Positions 1 through 8,500 of a stretch of 25,228 bases of DNA are shown here, piece after piece (positions within the stretch are counted from its first letter, which is position 1; each line of letters starts with the position of its first letter). Made by a program: the position numbers and the translations under genes. The notes under the pieces are model-generated. The model saw nothing but the letters and a program-made list of their open reading frames with translations, had not been told where the DNA came from and did no database searches. This DNA is from an uncultured Eubacteriales bacterium (lineage in GTDB: Bacteria; Bacillota; Clostridia; Christensenellales; UBA1242), in contig CAJKVX010000007.1 in the NCBI GenBank assembly GCA_905203455.1, positions 1-25,228 on the forward strand, written 5' to 3'.

Positions 1-13
1 TGGTATCTGACTT

Positions 14-60
14 GAGACGCACACAGAAAGCCCCCATAAAAGACGGCGTCACAGCGTCTC
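14..60. repeat. Nested inverted repeats at the left edge
   Basis: A perfect 7-bp inverted repeat (GAGACGC at 14-20, GCGTCTC at 54-60) encloses a 9-bp palindrome (GACGGCGTC at 42-50). The 10-mers ACACAGAAAG (21-30) and ACACAGTAAG (61-70) form a near-direct repeat with a 40-base offset. The stretch is richer in GC than its surroundings and has no convincing reading frame. It could be part of a structured RNA or the end of a mobile element cut by the window edge. Its identity is unknown. Confidence 0.4.
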
Positions 61-69
61 ACACAGTAA

Positions 70-142
70 GGGCAGTTGCGTCGGATTTGAACCGACTTCC
101 TAAAGCGTTTTAATACGCACCGCTCAAAAAGCGTAGAATGTG
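70..142 (-). other. tRNA-like element, possibly a degenerate tRNA
   Basis: Read on the minus strand, the sequence GTCGG-TTCAAAT-CCGAC (80-96) is a textbook T-arm with a five-pair stem and a TTCAAAT loop. Upstream of it come a CGCT/AGCG stem in the D-arm position, preceded by TA as in bases 8-9 of a tRNA, and a GCG/CGC stem around ATTAAAA, where a TAA anticodon could be read. The D-loop is only about 5 bases, the anticodon stem is interrupted, and the acceptor strands pair at only about four of seven positions. No 3' CCA follows. I therefore read it as a tRNA-like or decayed tRNA sequence, not a functional tRNA. The T-arm may have been an integration target, but that is inference. Confidence 0.25.
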
Positions 143-150
143 CCTGGCAC
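140..150. repeat. GTGCC-T-GGCAC palindrome
   Basis: An 11-base palindrome with 5-bp arms and a single-base centre lies directly downstream of the stop codon of the nucleoside-diphosphate-kinase-like gene. Palindromes of this kind are typical of REP-like elements mobilised by Y1 transposases, but no transposase is visible here and only one copy was seen. It has no T-tract, so it is a poor intrinsic terminator. Confidence 0.35.
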
Positions 151-151
151 T

Positions 152-703
152 TTATGACCTGATTTTTAAACTTTTTCGCCTGGTCTTATAGGTTACTTCT
201 TGATAATTATTATAATGTGCAAAGTGAATACCATTTAAATGTGTTTCGTAAAATAAATTTTTATCTAGAATTTCCTCTTTTCCCCTTAGATCTATTGATT
301 CTTTCCCATTTTCAATTTTTAAATAAATTTTAAATGGTCTTTGCTTAACATATTTTTCTCGTATTTCAACTTTAATTAACCTTAAACGCAAAAAAAATTC
401 ATCAGGTGCCAAATTATTATTATTAATGACAATCAATAACGCTTTATTTTTGTACATTAATTCATAAGCTTTATTTGTTATTTTCATGGATTCCAATTTT
501 GAAACCTGATCAACCGAATTATCTAATTCCGATAATACTTCAAGTTCTCTAAATTTTTTATTATATTCTTTGTAATTATCAATTAAATAAAATGAATCAA
601 CACATACCTTATACTTATTTAGGTAAAATTTAATAATCTCTAAACCTTTTTCATTAAAAAAGTCTGGTTTAACAATAATAACCTGTTTATCATATGTATT
701 CAT
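152..703 (-). CDS. Divergent nucleoside-diphosphate-kinase-like protein
   Basis: This 183-residue protein resembles the NDK fold. Its N-terminus (KQVIIVKPDFFNEKGLEII, about residues 6-24) matches the IIIKPDG...GEII strand-helix of NDK. Residues 88-95 (ALLIVINN) match the central strand. N157-G-I-H160 lies where NDKs carry the catalytic histidine (NIIHGSDS). True NDKs are 130-150 residues, transfer a phosphate between nucleotides through that histidine, and have a GSDS after it; here the residues are FAHY. The middle and C-terminus are longer and basic. Catalysis is therefore uncertain, and the domain may bind nucleotides or sense them. The start follows a strong ribosome site (GGAGGAGA). Asn and Leu codons lean to AAT and TTA, unlike the neighbours, which suggests transfer. 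It stands alone behind its own strong promoter. Confidence 0.6.
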   Translation of the reverse strand: MNTYDKQVIIVKPDFFNEKGLEIIKFYLNKYKVCVDSFYLIDNYKEYNKKFRELEVLSELDNSVDQVSKLESMKITNKAYELMYKNKALLIVINNNNLAPDEFFLRLRLIKVEIREKYVKQRPFKIYLKIENGKESIDLRGKEEILDKNLFYETHLNGIHFAHYNNYQEVTYKTRRKSLKIRS

Positions 704-722
704 TGTATCTCCTCCACAAAAA

Positions 723-751
723 ATTATATCAGACCTAATGAGATATGTAAA
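723..751 (-). promoter_or_regulatory. Strong sigma-A-type promoter of the NDK-like gene
   Basis: On the minus strand, TTTACA (746-751) and TATAAT (723-728) are separated by exactly 17 bases, with a TG one base before the -10 box (extended -10). Transcription should start near 716, giving a leader of about 13 bases that carries the GGAGGAGA ribosome site. This makes the gene an independent unit from the DUF1858 gene upstream. Confidence 0.65.
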
Positions 752-802
752 TACAACAATAAAAATATAACTATTTTAAGTGGGTATCATTTTTATTTTT
801 AT

Positions 803-1030
803 CTAATTTTTATTAATTGCCTTAAAATATTCATTAAGTTTTTCAATAACAAGGTCGCTATCAATTCCGTGAACCATGCACGCCTCTTCAATGTTTTCAC
901 CCATGCTTAGTGGGCAACCGAGGCAATGCAAACCAAACCCCATTAAAATTGGGGCAACATTTGGGTTAAGCATCAACACCTGCTGAATGCTCATTGTTTT
1001 TGTTATTTCAACTTTATTTTTCTTTTTCAC
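803..1030 (-). CDS. DUF1858-type CxxC protein (redox-disulfide domain)
   Basis: This 75-residue protein has the DUF1858 pattern. It begins with an I-x-K-x-M-S-I-Q-Q-V stretch, continues through a L-N-P-x-x-A-P-I-L-M-G-F-G helix, and reaches H-C-L-G-C-P with C36 and C39, then C51 in a short helix. The domain is found alone or fused to hybrid-cluster and ScdA/RIC-type proteins. A disulfide or metal-handling role has been suggested, but no reaction is established. I chose the GTG at 1028-1030 because AAAGGAG (1037-1043) sits 6 bases upstream; the in-frame ATG at 1055-1057 has no ribosome site and would add nine residues. It lies 45 bases after the membrane-protein gene and may be transcribed with it. 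Confidence 0.8.
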   Translation of the reverse strand: MKKKNKVEITKTMSIQQVLMLNPNVAPILMGFGLHCLGCPLSMGENIEEACMVHGIDSDLVIEKLNEYFKAINKN

Positions 1031-1075
1031 TTTTCTCTCCTTTAAACAGTCAAACATAAATACCGCTTTTTGTTT

Positions 1076-2062
1076 CTACATTTTAGTTTTTTTAAATTCT
1101 GCAAGTTTATCCATAATTTCTGCAAGTTCTTTATTTGTTCTTCTTTTCTGGCTGTCGCTAAGTGGTTTGTGAAGGCGTGCCATCAACTTTTCAGCCCTTG
1201 CAAGAGCATTGGCAAAATCTTGCTCAGTTTCAATTTTAAGTGGGGCATTTTTCTCTTCTTCGGTTTTTCTTGGCCTGCCCCTGCCTCTTTTTTGCAATTC
1301 TTCCATATCTTCTTCCTTTAAATCTTCATCGTCTGCATAATCTTGTTTGGTTTCAGCATCAGTCTCAGTTAAAGATTTTTGCCTACTGAAATTTTGCTGG
1401 CTACTTTCCCCTAAAACCTTTATATCTTGTTTTAATTCAATTTCGCCAAGTTCATACTTTTCATTTAAAATGTCAATAAGTTCGTTGTAATTTTCAACAG
1501 CAAGTTTGTAAAAATAATGTCTGATGGTTGTGTAAATGTAATACTCTAACTTAAAAAGCAAGTAAGCAAACATTGGAACAACCAATGCCCGTGCAAACAC
1601 AACGCCAGTAAGCGGCTCTTCACTGCCCGCAACAATTGCAATTGAAAACATAAACAAAATGATAACACAACCATTAATAATGGTTTTCATCAGTGACCTG
1701 TTTTGATTATAAATTCCGCCGTAAAGTGGAGTTTCAAGGCACTCTTCTTGGGAAAAACAAATTTCTGGAAGTGTGTAATTCATGCTTTTCCAAAGTTTAA
1801 ACTTTCTTACAAATTGCCTTGGAAGTGCACTTGCAAGTGCAATAAATTGTGGCTCATTTTCAGCGTTAAGCCCATTTGCCTCAATAAATTTAGACAATTT
1901 TTTAGTGTTTCTTGCAAACTTTAATTCGCTTGAATAAACAAGTGAAAGCACAATCCACAAAGCAAAAAGAACAACCAAAACAAGCATAATGTAAACGGTA
2001 ATGTCTTGTGAAATCAGCCCAACAAGCAAATTAAAACAAGTTTGTAAATAATCATAAACCAT
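1076..2062 (-). CDS. Membrane protein with AT-hook-like tail, unknown function
   Basis: I do not recognise this 328-residue protein. Hydrophobic segments at about 22-44, 126-146 and 151-172 suggest three membrane helices. Between the first and second is a basic, soluble stretch of about 80 residues. The C-terminal half (about 175-328) is highly charged and probably cytoplasmic. It has an acidic patch (DDEDLKEEDMEEL), then a KRGRGRPRK motif at 258-266 matching the AT-hook core, then a Lys/Glu-rich helical tail. AT-hooks bind the minor groove of AT-rich DNA, so the protein could tether DNA to the membrane, but the motif alone does not prove binding. The ATG at 2060-2062 follows GTGAGG; an ATG 39 bases further upstream lacks a ribosome site. 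The stop is TAG. Confidence 0.7.
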   Translation of the reverse strand: MVYDYLQTCFNLLVGLISQDITVYIMLVLVVLFALWIVLSLVYSSELKFARNTKKLSKFIEANGLNAENEPQFIALASALPRQFVRKFKLWKSMNYTLPEICFSQEECLETPLYGGIYNQNRSLMKTIINGCVIILFMFSIAIVAGSEEPLTGVVFARALVVPMFAYLLFKLEYYIYTTIRHYFYKLAVENYNELIDILNEKYELGEIELKQDIKVLGESSQQNFSRQKSLTETDAETKQDYADDEDLKEEDMEELQKRGRGRPRKTEEEKNAPLKIETEQDFANALARAEKLMARLHKPLSDSQKRRTNKELAEIMDKLAEFKKTKM

Positions 2063-2080
2063 AAAACTAACCTCACTTGC

Positions 2081-2086
2081 AGTATA
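2081..2086 (-). promoter_or_regulatory. Extended -10 element ahead of the AT-hook membrane protein
   Basis: TATACT on the minus strand is preceded by TGT, giving an extended -10 box. I see no good -35 box. Initiation near 2074 would leave a 12-base leader with the GTGAGG ribosome site. The evidence is weak beyond this. Confidence 0.35.
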
Positions 2087-2119
2087 ACACAGCAAAACCA
2101 AAAAAGGAAATTAATTTAA

Positions 2120-2143
2120 CCAACAAAAATAATTTTTTGCTGG
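2120..2143 (-). terminator. Probable terminator after addA
   Basis: On the minus strand, CCAGCAAAAA and TTTTTGTTGG form a 10-bp stem with one G-U pair and a 4-base loop, 27 bases past the addA stop. The following sequence, TTAAATTAATTT, is only moderately T-rich, so termination efficiency is uncertain. Confidence 0.45.
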
Positions 2144-2170
2144 CGTTTATTTTTGTCTTTTTAATTCATT

Positions 2171-5100
2171 TTACATTTCAATAAACTCACCCGTTGTTAA
2201 CTTGCAGATATATTTTTTTGAAACAGGCAAATTATATGAATTTTCAAGCGCCTGTTTATACAAATTAATTTGCTCAGCATAATCATTTTTCAATTTTTGT
2301 GCACTTTTGTTACTAAGTTTAAAATCAACCAGAATTATTTGATTGTTCTTAATTATAACTAAATCACAAATACCTTGAACAACCATAAAATCGCCATCAT
2401 TATTACAATTGTTTTTGGTTGGTGAATATGCCATTAAAAATTCTTTTTCTTTCAAAAATTTTCCGTCAAGGTTATCTTTAATAACTTTATTTTGCGCAAT
2501 AAAATTAATAATTTGAGCATTTATTTTTTTTGAAATTTCAGTTTTTATAACCCCATTTTCGGTTAAGTTTGAAATGATGTTATTAACATTTTCAACACTT
2601 GCATTGTTAAAATCTAACACTTCAAGCACCTTGTGATAAGCCGTTCCAAGTTCAGGGCTCTGCCCTTCATGTTCTTCAAAAAGTGTCACTGTGTTATTAA
2701 CCTCTTGGCTGTTAAGGGTTGTAACACTTGCCTTTGACGGAAATTTTAACAAGTTTTCAAACTCAAACTTTTTTGAAACAACGCTTGCTATTTCATTTTT
2801 TAAAGTTTGGTCAGGGTTAGCAAAAATAACCTGCCTTGAAGATTTTTTGCTAATTGCCCTGCTTTCACTTAAAGCATCATAAAAGTTTATTTGTGCAATG
2901 CCTTGAAGGGCATTAATACCATCAAGTTTATCAAAAAGGCAAGGGGCAAACCAATCAAGAAAACTTGTTGCGTTGCTTGGTTTTTTAAAATCATTAAAAC
3001 TTTCAATTTCACCACTGCCAACAACAACCAAATGATTCACTGCCCTGGTTAACGCAACATACAAAAGCCTTAACTGCTCTTCTTTAATTTTGTAACCTTC
3101 ATTAATTTTAATGGCTGTTCGAACAAAGTTTTCACACATAAAGCGCTTTGTGCTGTTGTAATACTTAATTCCAACCCCAAGGTCTTTTGAAATCAGCAAA
3201 TCTCCACTGCCTGATTTTGTGCTGAACTCTTTTCCACAATTAACCAAAAACACAACGGGAAATTCAAGCCCTTTTGAAGAGTGAATTGTCATTATTCTAA
3301 CGCTATCTCCATCAGGCACCGCTTGGCAAGAGATAAGGCAATTTTCAATATCTAAAATAAAGGCTGAAAGAGAACTTTGCGTTAAACTTTGCATAAACTT
3401 TGCAAGCCTTAACTTGGTTTGCGTTGAATCAGGGCTAGCACAAACAATAAGTTCAAACTTGGTTTCATTAATAATTTTTGTAACCAACTCTTTTGCTGAC
3501 AAAAACCCACTCATTTTTTTATATCGCAAAACAATTTCATAAAAATTGTTTAATTTATTTTGCAATTTTTGTGGCAGATTTTTTAAATTTATTGCCTCTT
3601 TTACTGCCTGGTAAAAGAACTTACTGTTAGGGTTATTTAACTTTATTTGCACAAGTTCATTAAGTGAAAAATTAAAAAGTGGTGATTTAAGCAAGTTTGC
3701 AAGCGGATAATCTTGTGCAAAATTATCAACAACCCTAAGCAAATTGTAAAGGCACAAAATGTATTCATCTTCAAAAATATCTTGGCTTAAATCACTTGAA
3801 ATTGGAATGCCAAATGCCCCAAGAGCCTCCATAAACTCTTTTAAATATTCACCTCTTGAAGCAAGCAAAATAACAATATCTTTATAGGTTAAAATTTCTT
3901 CAACACCATTTTTGGTTTTAAACCTTTGCCCAACAATTTCGCTGATTTTTTTTGCAACAACACTTGCCTCTGCCCTTGCAATGCTTGCCTCTTCACTTGC
4001 TTCTTGTTCGTGGTTTGCAACGCTGTAAAGCGCAAGACAGTCTTGCGCTTCATTTGGTTTAAGGCTCTCTTTTAAAGCCTTTGTTTCAATAAAGTTAAAA
4101 TCAACACCACTAAACTTATCTGCAAAGCCTTCCCCCTCATTTAAACTTAGCAAAAGCCCATCAGGGTTATAATCAATTCCGCCAAAACTTTTTGTGTAAC
4201 ACTTACTAAATATGTAATTACAAAACTTTAAAATGCAATTAGCACTTCTGAAATTTTCTTTAAGTTCAATAACTTGCCCTTTGCTTTCATCTTTTTTATA
4301 ACTATTGAATTTTTCAAGAAAAATTTCAGGGTTACACAACCTAAACCTATAAATGCTTTGTTTAATGTCGCCAACCATAAACCTGTTATTTTCATTTGAA
4401 ACAAGGGTCAATATTTTTTCTTGAACAGGGTTAATGTCTTGATATTCATCAACAAACACATATTTATATTTTTGCCTTAATTCATCTCTAACTTCATCTA
4501 AACTAAGGGCTTTTAGGGCATATTGTTCAAGGTCAGAAAAATCTAGCCCACCCTTTGCCCCTTTAAAGTCAGCCAAAATTTCATCAAACCTTAAAGCAAG
4601 CCTGAAAAGAGTTTCAACTCTTGCCAAGTTTTCTTTGTTGTGCATCAAAATTTTATCAGGGTCATCTTCTCCCCACCAGTTTTGAATGTTTTTAATTTGT
4701 TTTGAAAATTCATCTTTTGCCTTTGAAATTTCTTCTTTAATTGTTTCAGCACCACTTACAATCTTTCTTGGAATTTGCCCAAAACTTGGAAGATTAAATA
4801 TTGCATTTATGTTTGCTTTAACGCTTGAATTTTTGCTAACCAAACTTGCAATGCTGTAAAGATTTTGCGCATATGCAGATAACTTTTCGTCACCAAACTC
4901 TTGGGCTTTGTTAAAACCCATCAAAAATTTTTGCTTGGCATTTTCAAAAATGTCCACCATTTCACCGTTTAAAAACCTTGCGCACACATTGGTTTCAAAA
5001 TTCGGGTCATAGCATTTTTTAATGCAATCATTAAACCAAGCCTTGCCGTCAATTTGGCTTAACATAAATTCCCTTAGCCTAATTATTGCCTCACTAAGCG

Positions 5101-5593
5101 CAAGTTCACTGCGGTTTTTGTTTAAAATGTCAGCAAGTTCAAGCATCTCTTTATCATTATTTTTAATGCACTCACCAAAAAGTTTGTCAATTGCCTTTTG
5201 CTTCAAAACTTGCATTTGCTCTTCATCAAGCACAACAAAAGATGGGTCAAGCCCAATTTGATAAAAATATTGTTTTAAAAGCCTTGCACAAAAACTGTGC
5301 AGGTTGCTTACATCACTTGTTCCAACCTCTTCAATTTGCGAAAGAACGAAACTGTCAGTAGCGTTTTTTTCAAGTTCACGAATAAGTTTGTTTTTCATGT
5401 CGCTTGCTGAAGCCTTTGTAAAAGTTACAACCAAAAAATTTGAAATAGGCTCTTTAAAACTTACAATCAAATCAACAATTCTTGCAATCATAACCGAAGT
5501 TTTGCCACTTCCTGCCCCTGCACTAACAAGCAGGTTTTTGCCCCTTTGCTCAATTGCCTGTTTTTGACTAGTTGTCCAGTTTGTTGTTTTCAT
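2171..5593 (-). CDS. addA: ATP-dependent helicase/nuclease subunit A (AddA)
   Basis: AddA is the UvrD-type 3'-5' helicase and one nuclease of the AddAB complex, which resects double-strand breaks until it meets a Chi site and then feeds RecA. Walker A is AGAGSGKT at 25-32. DEYQD lies at 382-386, followed by GDIKQSIYRFR at 408-418. Late helicase motifs (RIMTIHSSKGLEFPVVF, and RLLYVALTRA) are intact. The C-terminal RecB-family nuclease shows D1077, D1090 and K1092 of the D...DxK motif. At 1140 residues it is somewhat shorter than the usual 1200-1250. The ATG lies inside the 3' end of addB (26-base overlap) behind AGGTG, so translation is probably coupled. A hairpin at 2120-2143 follows the stop. 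Confidence 0.95.
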   Translation of the reverse strand: MKTTNWTTSQKQAIEQRGKNLLVSAGAGSGKTSVMIARIVDLIVSFKEPISNFLVVTFTKASASDMKNKLIRELEKNATDSFVLSQIEEVGTSDVSNLHSFCARLLKQYFYQIGLDPSFVVLDEEQMQVLKQKAIDKLFGECIKNNDKEMLELADILNKNRSELALSEAIIRLREFMLSQIDGKAWFNDCIKKCYDPNFETNVCARFLNGEMVDIFENAKQKFLMGFNKAQEFGDEKLSAYAQNLYSIASLVSKNSSVKANINAIFNLPSFGQIPRKIVSGAETIKEEISKAKDEFSKQIKNIQNWWGEDDPDKILMHNKENLARVETLFRLALRFDEILADFKGAKGGLDFSDLEQYALKALSLDEVRDELRQKYKYVFVDEYQDINPVQEKILTLVSNENNRFMVGDIKQSIYRFRLCNPEIFLEKFNSYKKDESKGQVIELKENFRSANCILKFCNYIFSKCYTKSFGGIDYNPDGLLLSLNEGEGFADKFSGVDFNFIETKALKESLKPNEAQDCLALYSVANHEQEASEEASIARAEASVVAKKISEIVGQRFKTKNGVEEILTYKDIVILLASRGEYLKEFMEALGAFGIPISSDLSQDIFEDEYILCLYNLLRVVDNFAQDYPLANLLKSPLFNFSLNELVQIKLNNPNSKFFYQAVKEAINLKNLPQKLQNKLNNFYEIVLRYKKMSGFLSAKELVTKIINETKFELIVCASPDSTQTKLRLAKFMQSLTQSSLSAFILDIENCLISCQAVPDGDSVRIMTIHSSKGLEFPVVFLVNCGKEFSTKSGSGDLLISKDLGVGIKYYNSTKRFMCENFVRTAIKINEGYKIKEEQLRLLYVALTRAVNHLVVVGSGEIESFNDFKKPSNATSFLDWFAPCLFDKLDGINALQGIAQINFYDALSESRAISKKSSRQVIFANPDQTLKNEIASVVSKKFEFENLLKFPSKASVTTLNSQEVNNTVTLFEEHEGQSPELGTAYHKVLEVLDFNNASVENVNNIISNLTENGVIKTEISKKINAQIINFIAQNKVIKDNLDGKFLKEKEFLMAYSPTKNNCNNDGDFMVVQGICDLVIIKNNQIILVDFKLSNKSAQKLKNDYAEQINLYKQALENSYNLPVSKKYICKLTTGEFIEM

Positions 5594-8500
5594 AATTCAC
5601 CTGTGCAATTTTTTCATAACTAATTTTTGAAAGCATTTTTCTTCCGCTTGAAAATTCCGTAAGTTTAACCCCACAGCAGTTTTTAAGCGGACAATAATCA
5701 CATGGCAGTTTCCCGCCACCAAAATCAAGTGGAGAAGGTAATGCAAAGCCATCTAAAATTTCACCTATTGCCTTATTGCTTAGTTCATAAACATATTTCA
5801 TAAGCCCGCTTATCACTTCATCTGACACCAAGTTGTCATTCTGTTTTAAAACAAGTTCCCCACTTTCTCGCGTTTGGGCGTTGTTTTTAAGTTCGGCTTT
5901 AATTATGTGGCTTTTAGGGTTGTCTGGGCTCAGGGTGTTATCAAGCGCCATACAAACACTTGCATCATTTAAAATAATGCCCGAATTTTTGTATAAATCG
6001 CTAACTTTATCTTCCCCATCAGCAAACTTATTTTTAATAGGAAAATACAAAACCCCCGCAGGTTTTTTATTTTCAAACCCAGAAAAAGCGTTTAGATAAC
6101 TTATTAATTGAATTTTTTTGCCATAATAAACATCTTCACTTGCAACCGAAACATTGCCCGTTTTATAGTCAACAATTTTAAAATAGTCTTGCCAAACATC
6201 AATTCGGTCAACCTTGCCTGAAAGTTTAATGCCGTCACGAAAGTTGGTTTTTTTGCTTGTAAACCCAAGTTCACACGCCCTTGTTTTAAAACTGCTGATT
6301 TGGCTTTCATAAAACAAAACTCTGCAAAGCCTTAATGCTTCACCTTTTAAAATTGAAAGAATTAAACCATTCCCCTCAACCGCCACTTCAAGTTCACTAA
6401 CGCTGACATCTAAAACCTTTTGAGCAAGCCTATCTATGTTGTTTTCATTTGCCTTATCAAGCATTTTAATAAACTTTTCACACACTTTGTGCAAAATGTT
6501 TCCAACATCAAGGGCTTTAATTCCGCCAAGTTCACGCTCTTTTAACCCCAGCCCATAAACAGCAAAATGACTGTAAGGGCAGGCAAAATACCTTTCAAGT
6601 TCACTAATGCTTACAGTTTTGTTTTTAAAAAACAATTCCTTTGCGTTTTCAATTTTTTCAAAAACAACAGGCTCACCCAACTGTAAAAGACAATTTTTTG
6701 AAACCTCACTTAAATTATCTTTAAGCGCAAAATAAAGAGCACTGACATTTTTTTCGTCCATAAGGCAAACATTGTCTTTTTCTTGCCTTGCAAGTTCAAT
6801 AAGTTTCTTTTCAGCATTGTCTTTTGCCCCAAAGTAAAGCGCAAGATTTGCATTTTCTTGCCCATAACTAAGTGCCGTTTCATAACTTGTTATAATTCGC
6901 TGTGGAAGGTCTTTTTGAGTAAACAGTTTTGAAATAGAGTCAATCAAACTTGAAGGTTTACACTCTTCCCCACTGTTAGAAAAAATTGGGTAAGTGAGTG
7001 TTAATTTTTCACTTGCAAGCAAAACCATGTTATAAACCTTAAACCTTTCACGCCTATTAACTGTTTTAATTGTTGGCTCAATTTTCTTTTCAAGCAAATC
7101 TCCAAGGCTTCCAAGTTCGCTGTCTGCAATAAGCCCTAAATCTTGCTTTTTGTAAGGCACAACCCCATCAAGCACTCCAAGATGATAAATTTGCTTAATT
7201 TTAGGGCTAATTGAAGAAATGTCTTCACTGCAAACCACGCATGAAAGAGTAAGTGGCAAAATGTTAATTTTTGAAGTTTGAATTGCCGCATCAAAAAGTG
7301 CAATAAATTCATCAAGAGTGCAATCATTATCTTGCAAAAATGTTGTTAAATTGTTCAAAATGCTTTGGCATTTATCATAAACCTGCTCTGTCACTTTTGC
7401 ACTTTTTTCATCAAGTTCAAGTTCAGTTTGATACAAATTTTCAAGCCTGTTTTTAATGTTAATTTGTTCTAAAAAGTTTAAAACCGCGTTTGAAAAACTT
7501 GCTGTGCTTAGGCAACCATCAATCTTTTCTTTCAAACTTGTAAGAATTTTTGCAACCTTAGCCCTAATTTCATTAGAAATATTAAACTCGTCTTCACTGC
7601 TTTTGCCAAGGGTAAACGGGTTTAAAAAGGCATAATGATTAATTCCAAATTTAAGGCAATAATTTTCAAAAATATCAACATCATCACCAAGTTCAAGTAA
7701 TGGGTTTTTGCAAAACACCAAAACATCTTCACTTTCAAACCCTCGCCTTATTGCACTAAGAGCATTTTTAATAAAAGTGAACAACGGGTGGCTTGTAAGT
7801 TCTTGTGATTTATTAATAAAAAGCGGAATGTTTCTGTCTTTAAATTCAATTTCAAGAAAATTTGAATATGTTTCAAAATCTGGGCAAATAATGCAAACAT
7901 CATTAGGGGTAATTTTGCCCTTGTAAAGGTCATTGTAAATTTGCGTTGCAACAAACTCAACCTCACTTCTTGGGCTAACCCCCTCAAACAAAACAACCCC
8001 TCCCGTGCAATCCATTGTTTTGTAAGGATAGGCATAAAGGTTATCACACAAATGCCTTTGCGTTTTGCTGAAATTTTGGGCAACAAAAACTGGGTTATAT
8101 TTAATGTTGTGCTTGTTTGCAATGGAAATAAGTTTTTGGTAAAGTTCATTATCACTTATGTGCGCATTTGCCTTTTTGCTTGAAACATAAGGGCAGGCAA
8201 CTTTAACCCCCCTGCTCACTTTGCTTAACAGTTCAACAAGTTCTGCCCCTTGGTTTGTAAGGTTATCAAACCCAACAACATAAACAAATGAATTTTTAAT
8301 AAATTCGCTTTCTTTTGCCACTTCAAGCAAAAGGTCAAGTTTATCGCAACTATCAAGATACCTTTCAAGCAAATAATTTTGATATTTTTCATAAATAAGA
8401 GCAATATCATGCAACTTAATTTTAAGTGAAACATTAACCTTGTCTTGCATTTGTTGCACATCTTGAGGGGTAACCTTGCTTGCTTTAAGTTGACTAATAG

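Noticed and set aside
1..150. tmRNA or a complete tRNA gene
   Set aside because: The T-arm is good, but no matching acceptor stem, CCA end, D-loop GG or tmRNA tag frame could be found; it is kept only as a tRNA-like element.
1055..1057. ATG nine codons upstream of the DUF1858 gene start
   Set aside because: It lacks a ribosome site, whereas the GTG at 1028-1030 has AAAGGAG at proper spacing, located inside the would-be extra codons.
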